47,192 nucleotides of DNA from assembly GCA_964646345.1 (NCBI GenBank), contig CAZYDU010000007.1, forward strand, positions 1 through 47,192, read 5' to 3'. This stretch comes from RGIG1681 sp964646345 (GTDB lineage: Bacteria; Bacillota; Clostridia; Christensenellales; UBA1242). The notes under the pieces are model-generated. The model was not told the DNA's origin. It was given only the letters and a program-made list of their open reading frames with translations, and did not search any database. This document shows positions 24,913-33,017 of the stretch, piece after piece. The position numbers were made by a program, and so were the translations under genes. How positions within the stretch are numbered: the stretch's first letter is position 1; every line of letters begins with the position of its first letter.

Positions 24913-26094
24913 CTATTCAGTAGCAAAGTTATCAAAATAACCAGTAATTAATACAATAGGTGTGCCTTTGTCTCCACTGCCTGAAACAAGGTCTGAAAGT
25001 GAACCAACAAGGTCGGTTATTCTTCTTGGAGTTGTGCCAAGTGAAATGTTTTGATTTTTTAAGTCACTGGATTTTGCCTTAATAATCTCTTTCATTTCTT
25101 TAACCGCTTCATCGCCCTTTACATTTTCAATTTGGTTATCTGCAACATACTTTAATTTAATCTCATTTGGCGTGCCAAGTAAGCCGTCAGTAAAAGCTGG
25201 GCTTACAACAGGGTCAGCAAGTTCCCAAATTCCGCCAACTGGGTCTTTGAAAGCTCCGTCACCATAAACCATACACTCCAAATTCAAACCTGTTCTCTTT
25301 TTAAGTTCTTTTTGAAGATTATCCACAAACTCTTTTCCACCACGTGGGAATAATTTAAGTTGTCCTTCTTTTGAACGATTTGAACCAAGCACGCCATACA
25401 TTTCATGATAACCATGCTCTTTTGTTGGCTCATTCAAAATTTCGTCAAGTGATAAAACTTTTTCCGCACCATTAGCAAGTAATAATTTTTTAGTTCTCTT
25501 TCTTGAGTGAATATCGGCATTGATAACTTTTTTTGTATACTTTAAAATATCCACTGGATCGTTTGAAAGAATAATCTTTGCTTTCCCTCCGCAGATTTCA
25601 GTGTAGGTTTTGATATAATCAACACCAGTGAATGGGTGCTCGATGTTTCCAACAAGTTTATAAAATTCTTCGCTAGTAAATTCCTTATCAAATTTGCTAA
25701 GTCCCAAATCATAAAGTTTATCGATTGAAACAAGCGGATTGCCCACTTCATCAAATGGATAAGAAAGCATAATCACAAGTTCATCTACTGCTTTTGAAAT
25801 GCCTTCCAGAATCCCGATAAAACGATTACGTGAAAGTATTGGAAAAATCAACCCAACCTTTCCGCCACCAATCTTCTTTTTCACATCTTCAGCGATGTCA
25901 TCGAGACTTGCAAAATTATTTTGACTTTTTGCAACTATTGCTTCAGTTACCGCAATAATATCTTTTTCTTTTAATTTTATGTCTTTTTGGCTAACCATAT
26001 CCAAAACCGAATCTGCTACAATTTCAACCAAATTGTCACCAGGTCTAATGATTGGAGCACGGACGCCATACGCACAAGTTCCGTAAGTTCTCAT
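24913..26094 (-). CDS. CofE-like (coenzyme F420-0:gamma-glutamyl ligase family) protein
   Basis: 393 residues, longer than archaeal CofE (about 250). The N-terminal part has the family pattern: IIRPGDNLVEIV near 15-26, an EKDIIAVTEAIVAKSQ segment, and acidic and Gly-rich stretches later (VYGDGAFKDPVGGIWELADP near 275). Characterised CofE adds glutamate to F420-0 with GTP. Clostridia are not expected to make F420, and no other F420 gene is visible, so the real substrate is open. The stop is 29 bases before nfnA with no terminator between, so it is the promoter-proximal gene of the nfn operon. This family appears in anaerobic Firmicutes genomes with the F420 label; function there is unknown to me. 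Confidence 0.82.
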   Translation of the reverse strand: MRTYGTCAYGVRAPIIRPGDNLVEIVADSVLDMVSQKDIKLKEKDIIAVTEAIVAKSQNNFASLDDIAEDVKKKIGGGKVGLIFPILSRNRFIGILEGISKAVDELVIMLSYPFDEVGNPLVSIDKLYDLGLSKFDKEFTSEEFYKLVGNIEHPFTGVDYIKTYTEICGGKAKIILSNDPVDILKYTKKVINADIHSRKRTKKLLLANGAEKVLSLDEILNEPTKEHGYHEMYGVLGSNRSKEGQLKLFPRGGKEFVDNLQKELKKRTGLNLECMVYGDGAFKDPVGGIWELADPVVSPAFTDGLLGTPNEIKLKYVADNQIENVKGDEAVKEMKEIIKAKSSDLKNQNISLGTTPRRITDLVGSLSDLVSGSGDKGTPIVLITGYFDNFATE

Positions 26095-26124
26095 TATATT
26101 CCCCCCTTATTGTCTTACATTTTA

Positions 26125-26154
26125 ATTGTATTTTATTTTGCTTGTTTATGTCAA
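26125..26154 (-). promoter_or_regulatory. Promoter of the CofE-like/nfnAB/ABC operon
   Basis: On the minus strand: TTGACA (26154-26149), 18-base spacer, TACAAT (26130-26125), then AAGGGGGG and ATG at 26094. Confidence 0.65.
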
Positions 26155-26270
26155 ATATTTGAAACAAATTAACGATAATTAACGAAATTTTCAAACTTTC
26201 AGTCAAGTCGAAGTCTTCCCTGTAATTTTAATTTAGCTCATCTATTTTTGCATAATTTTAAGCACAATAA

Positions 26271-26300
26271 AAAACGATAACCAGTTAAAGTTATCGTTTT
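26271..26300 (-). terminator. Terminator after the tail-like gene pair
   Basis: 11-bp perfect stem (AAAACGATAAC, 26271-26281, with 26290-26300) just past the stop of the 135-aa gene, followed on the minus strand by TTTT. Confidence 0.8.
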
Positions 26301-26304
26301 ACTA

Positions 26305-26712
26305 TTACATTTTTTGTGTATAATTTCCTAATTCATCAATTAGCGGAGTATCAAAATACAAGGCTTGAGCATGGTCAAATCTATCTCCTTCTCCTTCGTC
26401 TATTTTTATCCAACCATCAAAGTTTGTTATAAAAATATCGCTATTGACGTCCGTTATAAAACCTTCAGAGTTTACTTTCACATAAACTCCAGTTTTTCTA
26501 TTGCATTTAATGTTATCAAACTGTCCCGCAAACTTTAACCCATTGTTTAGCGTGTCAGTTTTTTCAAAGATGTTTTCTGCCGGTTCCAGCTCTAAATTTC
26601 CCAAAATGTTTGCTTCTTGGACATCTTCGGTTTTTATGGTCTCTTTGTCTAAATTTTCATCAGACTCCTGAATTAAATAGCTTTCAGTGTTCATTTCACT
26701 TTCAAATTCCAT
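26305..26712 (-). CDS. Phage tail-associated small protein (XkdX-neighbour type)
   Basis: 135 residues, acidic. The N-terminal half is low-complexity and Glu/Asp-rich. The C-terminal half has the look of short proteins next to tail fibres in Firmicutes phages: FITNFDGWIKIDEGEGDRF followed by ALYFDTPLIDELGNY. It starts in the stop codon of the tail-fibre-like gene (TAATG at 26710-26714), so the two are translationally coupled. No prophage capsid, portal or terminase gene is visible around it. The assignment is from pattern memory rather than a search, so the product name is tentative. Confidence 0.6.
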   Translation of the reverse strand: MEFESEMNTESYLIQESDENLDKETIKTEDVQEANILGNLELEPAENIFEKTDTLNNGLKFAGQFDNIKCNRKTGVYVKVNSEGFITDVNSDIFITNFDGWIKIDEGEGDRFDHAQALYFDTPLIDELGNYTQKM

Positions 26713-28034
26713 TAATAATATCCCCCGTCTAAATATAAAACTCCATTCATTAGCAAATATACAGCATCTTCTTCAAAGCCACCATCTTCAGTTAGTAGCT
26801 CAAATCCATTCGGATACACTTTGTTTATTGTTAAACTCTCATAAGCAATTTCTTGTCCGTCTTTTTTGATTTTTGGAACATAACCATATGTAAATGTACC
26901 ATAAGGCGAAAAAGCAGTCGGCGTTGGCACAAAAAACAATATTCTACCAGACATACCATAACCAATGGCATTAAACTTAATCCTTTGGAAATATCTTTGA
27001 CATAAATTGTTTTCTTCGGCGAGTGTTCTTGGCTGATATTTTGTAGGAAATTTCGATAGCTCAAGCTTAACTTCCCCAAGAGTCACCGAAACGCCATTAT
27101 TTGCCAAAAACTGCACACCAACTCTCATGTTAGCTTTTTTTACATACACCCTGAACGTAAAACCTTCTTCTTCATGGATATTAAAGATAAGGTCTTCACT
27201 AAAAGTGCTTGGCAAATCAATAGTTTTGCTATATCTAACATTATTAACAAGTGCACTAACTGAAATCGTTTTGCCAAGCAAAAGAGTATTTGATGATTCA
27301 ACCCATTGACAAAAGATAACTGGACCAGTTTCATCTAGACCAGTCAAAGTTTTTTTAACTTTTTGAAATTTACCATTAGCATTAAAAAGCCCCCAACAAT
27401 CAACTGTATACATATCAGTTCCGGACCTGGTGTAAGTCGCCGTGTTTCTAGTGTTCAAAATAAAATTTGAATTAAAAATAAAATTGGGATTTGATACGTC
27501 CATAGCACTAGGCACATCAACAGAATTAATTTGCAATTTTCCAGTGAAATTTTTAACACCAGCAATGTTTTCATCACCTGTCAAACTCACCTGCGTTTCA
27601 GAAGTTTCCGCCGTTTTTGCAAAGCTTGCTTGGATATTGTTTCCCGTTTTCAAATCTTCAATTATTTGTAAAAGAGCATTTCTTGATGTCTTATAATTCT
27701 CAGAATCTTCAAGATTTGTATCTCCACTTGGTTCAACATTAAGCGAAAGAATTGTTGAAGAAAGTTTCTGATTAGATGTTGGTTCAGTCGTTACGCAAAA
27801 TAAAATCTTGCTTGAATTTGTTGCAGGAATTTGGCACTTATAATTTTCATCTAGTTCAACATATTGTTTTTGTCCATCAAAATCGAAAATTACCGTAAAA
27901 ATAGAACTTTCAAGCCATTCTTCATCAAACTCAAACTGCAAATAAAAATTTGTACTATTTGCAACAATGTCATAAACTTCGCCAACGAATGCCAAAACAT
28001 TGCGTTCTTCTTTTACTTTTATGATATTTGACAT
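26712..28034 (-). CDS. Phage tail fibre/receptor-binding-like protein
   Basis: 440 residues without signal peptide. The first 100 resemble baseplate-attachment domains of tail fibres (short beta-strands, FYLQFEF, VIFDFDGQ). The middle contains NPNFIFNSNF followed by YTVDCWGLF, the usual opening of carbohydrate-binding tail modules, and the C-terminal part has the LCQRYFQRI motif common in phage receptor-binding proteins. A tail protein would recognise a cell-surface ligand. It is the first gene of a two-gene unit; a G-rich RBS (AAGGGGG) lies about 12 bases upstream. It sits among housekeeping genes with no structural phage genes, so it may be a prophage remnant or a domesticated surface protein. 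Confidence 0.7.
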   Translation of the reverse strand: MSNIIKVKEERNVLAFVGEVYDIVANSTNFYLQFEFDEEWLESSIFTVIFDFDGQKQYVELDENYKCQIPATNSSKILFCVTTEPTSNQKLSSTILSLNVEPSGDTNLEDSENYKTSRNALLQIIEDLKTGNNIQASFAKTAETSETQVSLTGDENIAGVKNFTGKLQINSVDVPSAMDVSNPNFIFNSNFILNTRNTATYTRSGTDMYTVDCWGLFNANGKFQKVKKTLTGLDETGPVIFCQWVESSNTLLLGKTISVSALVNNVRYSKTIDLPSTFSEDLIFNIHEEEGFTFRVYVKKANMRVGVQFLANNGVSVTLGEVKLELSKFPTKYQPRTLAEENNLCQRYFQRIKFNAIGYGMSGRILFFVPTPTAFSPYGTFTYGYVPKIKKDGQEIAYESLTINKVYPNGFELLTEDGGFEEDAVYLLMNGVLYLDGGYY

Positions 28035-28130
28035 TAATTATATTTCCCCCTTTATTATTTTTCGTTATTTCTAACACCAACATCATATCACTAAAAAAAG
28101 ATATTTGATTTCAACCATGACAAAATTAAC

Positions 28131-28159
28131 AAAAAAGAACGAGTAAAATTACCCGTTCT
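28131..28159 (-). terminator. Terminator of the lytic-transglycosylase-like gene
   Basis: On the minus strand AGAACGGGTAA pairs with TTACTCGTTCT (one G-U) and is followed by TTTTTT. It separates the 421-aa gene from the tail-like pair. Confidence 0.8.
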
Positions 28160-28177
28160 AAAAATTATTTATATAAT

Positions 28178-29443
28178 TTATTCGCCTGGTTGGGCTTCTT
28201 TAACCATACTTGGAACTTTCCAAAGTTGTTGATAACAATCTTTCCAAACGCTATCATGCGAACCATCAGTTTTTCCACTCGTAAGTGAATTTAAATAATC
28301 TTCCAAAACTTCGCCATAACCTAAAATTTCTCTTGAATAAGATGTTGGCGAATATGTGCCATTCCTAAGTTGTTTTCTAATATTTCCACAGCCATACAAA
28401 TAAGTATCATAGACCATGTTTGGCGTAACATTATTTGTAACACCAGCACAATACTCATAGTTTTTAACAGCAATACACATGCAAGCCATGCAACTTTTTA
28501 CTGGGTCATATAAATCTTCTTCACTTTCAAGAATTTCAGTTCCAAACAAATTTTTACTAACAATATTCGCTTCTTTCATGGCATCAGGACCAATTTTAAA
28601 TGGTCCACGACACAAATCATTAATATCGTTTCGTGTTTGTTTTAGCGAACTTTCTCTAATTTGTTCAGCTGTAAACATTGTTGAGTTGAACTTAGATGCA
28701 TCAAAAGAATATTGCTTATCAGCTGATACACTAGCATTATAATCATTAAGTGCATTTACAAGCTTATTGTAGCACACATATGAAATAAATAATGAATCGT
28801 CAAGTTCATACATTGTGTTCCCTGCTGAATTTTGGTAAACATCACACTTTAAGCTATCCAAATCAATGCTATCAAAATCAATTTCATCTTGCTTGTCTTG
28901 ACTTGTTATTTGGTCAGAAGTAGTTCCAGTTGTTGGAGCTGTTGTTGTTATTGGCGAAACGGTGGTTTCAACAACTTGATGTGTTGGAGTTGTAACTTCA
29001 CCTGTCGAAACATCACCATTTGTATTTTGACCAATCATCACTGAGCCTAATATTGTTGCAGCAAGAACCAATGCAACACCTGCAACGGCAATCACTTTCT
29101 TTTTATTTGAATTGACTGCACCATTAGAATTATTCTCTTTTAATTCATTAACATTCCCAAATTCAGACATCAATTTTTCTACTTTTTGTTTTGATATTGG
29201 TTGCTTAACAAAAGGAGTTCGTACCCCATTAACATCAATTCCCACCAATGAATGTCTTTTATTATCTTCCACCCTTTCATTATGTTTGCGAATTTGCTTT
29301 CTAATCAGCTCAACCGAATCCCTATCATTTGGAACTCCTAAATAAAAATAGTATTTTGTATTGAAACCTTTTTTTAGAGAAATATCCTTAATAATACGAC
29401 AGTCACGACCATTAATATTTCCTTCAAAAATTTTCTTTCTCAT
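28178..29443 (-). CDS. Membrane-anchored protein with lytic-transglycosylase-like ectodomain
   Basis: 421 residues. A basic N-terminal domain of about 110 residues (probably cytoplasmic, no known fold recognised) precedes one membrane helix at 116-137. A Thr/Ser-rich spacer (about 145-180) follows, then an ectodomain of about 230 residues. The ectodomain resembles an SLT-type lysozyme fold: RESSLKQ with a candidate catalytic Glu264, GPFKIGPDAMKEAN in place of the usual G-L-x-Q-I-x-P block, and LYDPVKSCMACMCIAVKN in place of DP..N. It contains several Cys that could form disulfides. If right, it cleaves peptidoglycan outside the membrane. It has its own consensus promoter and a terminator. The enzymatic call is inferred from weak motifs. 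Confidence 0.6.
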   Translation of the reverse strand: MRKKIFEGNINGRDCRIIKDISLKKGFNTKYYFYLGVPNDRDSVELIRKQIRKHNERVEDNKRHSLVGIDVNGVRTPFVKQPISKQKVEKLMSEFGNVNELKENNSNGAVNSNKKKVIAVAGVALVLAATILGSVMIGQNTNGDVSTGEVTTPTHQVVETTVSPITTTAPTTGTTSDQITSQDKQDEIDFDSIDLDSLKCDVYQNSAGNTMYELDDSLFISYVCYNKLVNALNDYNASVSADKQYSFDASKFNSTMFTAEQIRESSLKQTRNDINDLCRGPFKIGPDAMKEANIVSKNLFGTEILESEEDLYDPVKSCMACMCIAVKNYEYCAGVTNNVTPNMVYDTYLYGCGNIRKQLRNGTYSPTSYSREILGYGEVLEDYLNSLTSGKTDGSHDSVWKDCYQQLWKVPSMVKEAQPGE

Positions 29444-29468
29444 GTTTTATTTCCCCCGTACTTGAACC

Positions 29469-29497
29469 ATTATACCATAAGTTTAATTTAGTGTCAA
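29469..29497 (-). promoter_or_regulatory. Perfect consensus promoter of the SLT-like gene
   Basis: On the minus strand: TTGACA (29497-29492), exactly 17 bases, TATAAT (29474-29469), then a GGGGGA ribosome binding site and ATG at 29443. Confidence 0.85.
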
Positions 29498-29576
29498 TAT
29501 GTATTGTTTTTATAACTATTTTGAGTAATTTTTCTTTGTAAGAAATGACTAAAAATTAATTAAAGTTTTAATTAAG

Positions 29577-29605
29577 TTAACAAATCAATCGGCTTTTGTT
29601 AAAAT
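29577..29605 (+). promoter_or_regulatory. Promoter of tmk
   Basis: TTAACA (29577-29582), 17-base spacer, TAAAAT (29600-29605), followed by TTAGGAG and ATG at 29624. Confidence 0.55.
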
Positions 29606-29623
29606 AACATTAGGAGAATTTTT

Positions 29624-30310
29624 ATGAAAGGAATAATTATTTCAATCGAAGGCACTGACGGTGCTGGAAAACACACACAACAACAATTATTAATGGAATC
29701 CTTGATTTCGGAAGGCTATAAAGTCACAAATCAAGCTTTTCCAAACTATGAAAGTGACTCATCAAAACCTGTTAAAATGTATTTATCTGGCGAGTTCGGA
29801 AATAATGCAAACTCTTTAGATGCATATCAAGCTTCGGTGCTTTTTGCAGTAGATAGACTTTGCACATACAAAAAATCACTTGAAAGCCACTATAATGATG
29901 GAGAAATTTTGTTATTTGATAGATACGTTCAATCCAATTTCATTCACCAATGTTCAAAGATTGATGACCCTGAAAAAAAAATGGAATTTATTAAATGGGA
30001 AGAAAATTTGGAGTATGATACTCTATCTCTCCCAAGACCGGATTTGACATTCTTTATTGAAATGCCTACAGAAAAAAGTTTGGAGCTAGCAAAAGCAAGG
30101 GGCGACTATAAAGCCGGCACAACTAAAGACATTCACGAAGAAGACCCAACATACATGAAAAAATCTTACGACAATGGATTAACCCTGGCAAGAAAACTTG
30201 GCTGGACACTTATTCATTGTGTTGACGAAAACAATAACCTAAAATCTATTGATGAAATTCATCAAGAAATTTTGCAAAAAACAAAAGAATATTTGAATTC
30301 TAGAAAATAA
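29624..30310 (+). CDS. tmk: Thymidylate kinase
   Basis: 228 residues. It phosphorylates dTMP to dTDP with ATP. The P-loop is EGTDGAGKHTQ (about 8-18), the DR[YF] motif is FDRYVQSN (near 107) and the PRPDLTFFIEMP strand is typical; the LID region reads RGDYKAGTTKD. The N-terminal MKGIIISIEG fits the chosen ATG, preceded by TTAGGAG. Thymidylate kinases of about 205-230 residues are usual, so the gene is intact. Own promoter; the next gene also has one. Confidence 0.93.
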   Translation: MKGIIISIEGTDGAGKHTQQQLLMESLISEGYKVTNQAFPNYESDSSKPVKMYLSGEFGNNANSLDAYQASVLFAVDRLCTYKKSLESHYNDGEILLFDRYVQSNFIHQCSKIDDPEKKMEFIKWEENLEYDTLSLPRPDLTFFIEMPTEKSLELAKARGDYKAGTTKDIHEEDPTYMKKSYDNGLTLARKLGWTLIHCVDENNNLKSIDEIHQEILQKTKEYLNSRK

Positions 30311-30315
30311 CCCCA

Positions 30316-30344
30316 TTGACAAAAAACTAAATTTAGTGTAACAT
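30316..30344 (+). promoter_or_regulatory. Promoter of the 162-aa unknown gene
   Basis: TTGACA (30316-30321), 17-base spacer, TAACAT (30339-30344), then TTAGGAG and ATG at 30373. Confidence 0.55.
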
Positions 30345-30372
30345 TATATGGTATTAAATTTAGGAGAATTTT

Positions 30373-30861
30373 ATGAAAAACAAGAAAAATTTTAATGTTT
30401 CACAAATTATTGGTTCAAAAATATATAAGTTTATTGATTCTGATGGTAATGCAGGAAAAGTTCATTTCTCGAGAAGTGCATTCACACCAACACCGATTGT
30501 TAAAGAAAACTCAAAATGTTTTGTAAACATATATGGCAAAAACCTTGAAGTATCTTCTCTTGAAGAACTCGATGCCATTAACAATGCAATTAACAATCCA
30601 ACTAGATCACTAAAAAAAATTTTAGGAACATCTAGTAAAACACTTGCACAAAATAATCCAACTTTATGTATAAAAGTATTAGAAACTGTTAGAGAAAAAA
30701 TCCTTACAGAAGCAGATGGTTTGGGTAAATCAATTATAAAAGATAGATTTTTATATGATAATGTTTACGAAACTCTTGATGTAATTCAAAGAAAAATTAC
30801 CAAAATTGAAGATGCCACAAAAGTTAAAAACACAACATTAACTGAATCTCAACCAGAATAA
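30373..30861 (+). CDS. Unknown 162-residue protein
   Basis: 162 residues, basic N-terminus, no signal peptide or membrane helix. The first 70 residues look like a small beta-domain (KIYKFIDSDGNAGKV, FVNIYGKN). The remainder is helical and charged (SLEELDAINNAINN, ETLDVIQRKITKIED). A ribosome binding site (TTAGGAG) and a strong terminator frame it, and it has a candidate promoter, so it is a real gene. I recognise no family. It follows tmk on the same strand but is probably transcribed separately. Confidence 0.75.
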   Translation: MKNKKNFNVSQIIGSKIYKFIDSDGNAGKVHFSRSAFTPTPIVKENSKCFVNIYGKNLEVSSLEELDAINNAINNPTRSLKKILGTSSKTLAQNNPTLCIKVLETVREKILTEADGLGKSIIKDRFLYDNVYETLDVIQRKITKIEDATKVKNTTLTESQPE

Positions 30862-30888
30862 AAAACACAGCAGATGCTGTGTTTTTTA
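30861..30888. terminator. Bidirectional terminator between the 162-aa gene and rubrerythrin
   Basis: Perfect 11-bp stem AAAAACACAGC (30861-30871) with 30876-30886, loop AGAT; T-runs on both strands serve the two convergent genes. Confidence 0.88.
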
Positions 30889-30903
30889 TTGATAATTTTT
30901 GTA

Positions 30904-31449
30904 TTAATAATTTTTTGCTTCAACTTCAAAATAAGCTTGTGGGTGAGCACATACTGGGCAAATTTCAGGAGCTTTTTCTCCAATGTGAATATGTCCGCAA
31001 TTTCTGCATTTCCAAATATGAATACCTGTATCTTTTGTGAAAACTTGATTTGCTTCAACATTCTCTAAAAGTTTTGAATATCTTTCTTCGTGATGTTTTT
31101 CAATTTCTGCAACACCCCTAAATTTAACAGCGATTTCATGGAAACCTTCTTTGTCAGCAACTTCGGCAAATTCTTTATACATATCAGTCCATTCATAATT
31201 TTCGCCTTCAGCTGCAGCTTTCAAATTTTCTTTAGTTGATTTGATTTCGCCACCTTCTAGATATTTAAACCACATTTTAGCATGTTCTTTTTCATTATCA
31301 GCTGTTTCTGTAAAGATTTCAGCAATTTGTTCATAGCCTTCTTTTTTAGCCTTGCTAGCAAAATAAGTATATTTATTTCTTGCTTGAGACTCTCCTGCAA
31401 AAGCAGTCATTAAGTTTTTTTCTGTTTGTGTACCTTTTAATTCTTTCAT
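30904..31449 (-). CDS. rbr: Rubrerythrin
   Basis: 181 residues. An N-terminal ferritin-like diiron domain (Glu/His ligands in AGESQARNKY, DNEKEHAKM and EIEKHHEERY) is followed by a C-terminal rubredoxin domain with two C-x2-C knuckles (CRNCGH and CPVCAH). It reduces hydrogen peroxide to water in anaerobes with electrons from NAD(P)H by way of ferredoxin or rubredoxin. TAAGGAG lies 6 bases before ATG. The stop of the upstream HAD-IB gene is 9 bases away, so they share a transcript; the functional link is unclear. It marks the organism as an oxygen-sensitive anaerobe. Confidence 0.96.
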   Translation of the reverse strand: MKELKGTQTEKNLMTAFAGESQARNKYTYFASKAKKEGYEQIAEIFTETADNEKEHAKMWFKYLEGGEIKSTKENLKAAAEGENYEWTDMYKEFAEVADKEGFHEIAVKFRGVAEIEKHHEERYSKLLENVEANQVFTKDTGIHIWKCRNCGHIHIGEKAPEICPVCAHPQAYFEVEAKNY

Positions 31450-31458
31450 GATAACTCC

Positions 31459-32037
31459 TTATTTTTCATTATAATTTTTTGCATCAATTTCAGTTATTTT
31501 ATCGCCATCAACTAAGAATGCTTTTTTTGCTTTCTTCATAATTGGCAAATCACTGAGCGAATCCGAATAAAATGAATCCAATTTTTTCAACTCAAAGAGT
31601 TTTGAAAATTCAATAATTTTTTCTTCTCCATAACAATTTTCACCTACGATTTTTCCACTCTTGGTATCATAATTAGTTGCAACCCAATACTTTATATTTA
31701 GTGTTTCCATAATAGGTTTCAATATAAATGATAAGGAAGCTGAAACAATAACATCTTCTTCCGTCCTTTGAATTGCATACCATTCTTTAATGCCATTAGC
31801 ATGTTTCTGCCAAAACCTATCAACTATTTTTTCGATATTTCTATACCAAGGAACAAAGAAAAATAAAAATTCTTTGGTCTTTTTTTTGCTTAAAATTTTG
31901 CAAGCATAAAGCAAAAGCACAAGCAAATACCATGGAAAAAATAATAGTAAATAAGGGCGTGAGAAAATCATATAGATAAAAAAATCTGTTGAACTATCTC
32001 TTTTATAGATTGTCTTGTCAAAATCGTAACCGTTCAT
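31459..32037 (-). CDS. HAD-IB family phosphatase with hydrophobic cap
   Basis: 192 residues. HAD motif I is at the N-terminus (GYDFDKTIYKRDSS, nucleophile Asp5 and Asp7), motif II is the Ser in IVSASLSF and motif IV appears as DSLSDLPIM with the metal-binding Asp. A hydrophobic stretch near 25-50 (YLLLFFPWYLLVLLLYAC) sits in the cap, as in HAD-IB enzymes related to SerB and phosphatidylglycerophosphatase, so a lipid-linked substrate is possible. It has its own promoter (32067-32096) and GGAG ribosome site, and runs into rubrerythrin 9 bases downstream. Confidence 0.8.
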   Translation of the reverse strand: MNGYDFDKTIYKRDSSTDFFIYMIFSRPYLLLFFPWYLLVLLLYACKILSKKKTKEFLFFFVPWYRNIEKIVDRFWQKHANGIKEWYAIQRTEEDVIVSASLSFILKPIMETLNIKYWVATNYDTKSGKIVGENCYGEEKIIEFSKLFELKKLDSFYSDSLSDLPIMKKAKKAFLVDGDKITEIDAKNYNEK

Positions 32038-32066
32038 ATAAATTTCTCCGACTAAACTATAGTGAT

Positions 32067-32096
32067 ATTATAGCATTAAACCCTAGTCAAAATCAA
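32067..32096 (-). promoter_or_regulatory. Promoter of the HAD-IB/rubrerythrin unit
   Basis: On the minus strand: TTGATT (32096-32091), 18-base spacer, TATAAT (32072-32067). Confidence 0.6.
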
Positions 32097-32122
32097 ATAA
32101 AAATGACACAAGATATTCAAGT

Positions 32123-32764
32123 TTATGCTTTTAAATCTATAAGTTTTTGTAAAAAATCTTCAGTATCATATACATCTTTAACATGATAAGTTTGAAATCC
32201 AACAAGTTTTGCAGGCACAATGTCTGATTTTTCACTATCCCCAACCATAACGATTTCATTTGGTTTTAAACCTGTTTCCTTCAAAATCTTTCGCATCATT
32301 GGAATTTTCGTATATCCTTCATCATTGTATTCATTTGAGTAAATTGCTTCAAAATTATTAAGGCTAATTTTCGCATATTTTAAATAATGCTCCAAATAAG
32401 TCACTTGACTATCAGAAATAACATAAATTTTATAATTTTTAGCTAGTTTATCAATGATTTCTGGATTGATAAATACAGTGTCTTCTTTCACAATGTCACT
32501 AATATTTTCATCATTGAATTTTCTGAAAGTCTTATCGTCAATGTTATTGTCATGCATATAAGCATACATTCTTTGAATTAAGTGATAATTTGGATAAAGT
32601 GTTTCAATATAATCGAGCTTTTCTTTTCCTGTTTTATATTCTGGCAAATAGTTTTGTTGTTCCAAAAATCTAGCATAAAGCACATCTTCATCTTGCCAAT
32701 TTCCATAAGAATACATTGTATTATCAAAATCAATAGCCACGCATTTAATTTTCTTTAAATTCAT
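32123..32764 (-). CDS. HAD-IA family hydrolase
   Basis: 213 residues. Motif I IDFDNTMYSY (Asp12, Asp14), motif II VISDSQ, a conserved Lys in KIPMMRKI and motif IV VMVGDSEKSDI are all present, with a helical cap between I and II. It resembles the YjjG/PGP-type haloacid dehalogenase phosphatases. It is the last gene of the tight operon reading from 39395: its start overlaps the 90-aa membrane protein gene by 20 bases, with AAGGAG just upstream. Substrate unknown; small phosphometabolites or nucleotides are typical. Confidence 0.88.
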   Translation of the reverse strand: MNLKKIKCVAIDFDNTMYSYGNWQDEDVLYARFLEQQNYLPEYKTGKEKLDYIETLYPNYHLIQRMYAYMHDNNIDDKTFRKFNDENISDIVKEDTVFINPEIIDKLAKNYKIYVISDSQVTYLEHYLKYAKISLNNFEAIYSNEYNDEGYTKIPMMRKILKETGLKPNEIVMVGDSEKSDIVPAKLVGFQTYHVKDVYDTEDFLQKLIDLKA

Positions 32765-33017
32765 TATTGTTCTCCTTGAGCTTTTTTATAATAACGAAAG
32801 CGACAACCGAAATCAAGTTAATTGAAGCCAAAATTATCAATATAATATTCAGCGGTAAAAATAACCCAGAAAGCATTGCATGATTTTTTGCTATTAAAAT
32901 TAATTGAATAACATCAAAAGCCACAAGTCCAATAGTTAAAAGCAAATCAAACATAAGTAAAATACTAATAACCAACAATTTCTTTGAATATCTAAACATT
33001 GCAAAAAATCTATTCAT
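32745..33017 (-). CDS. Small membrane protein with two hydrophobic helices
   Basis: 90 residues from ATG 33017; the frame extends to 33062, but the inner ATG has GGGGGTGG about 8 bases upstream and overlaps the preceding stop by only 8 bases. Two long hydrophobic segments (about 13-38 and 50-78) are separated by a short polar loop, and a basic/acidic tail (KKLKENNNEFKEN) ends it. It lies between the beta-helix membrane protein and the HAD gene in an overlapping operon, so it may be a membrane partner of the beta-helix protein. No family recognised. Confidence 0.7.
   Translation of the reverse strand: MNRFFAMFRYSKKLLVISILLMFDLLLTIGLVAFDVIQLILIAKNHAMLSGLFLPLNIILIILASINLISVVAFVIIKKLKENNNEFKEN

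Noticed and set aside
24913..26094. Evidence of F420 biosynthesis
   Set aside because: Only the CofE-like gene is present; no other F420 genes are in the window, and the protein is much longer than true CofE.
26305..29443. Complete prophage
   Set aside because: No terminase, portal, capsid, tail-tape or integrase genes adjoin these three genes.
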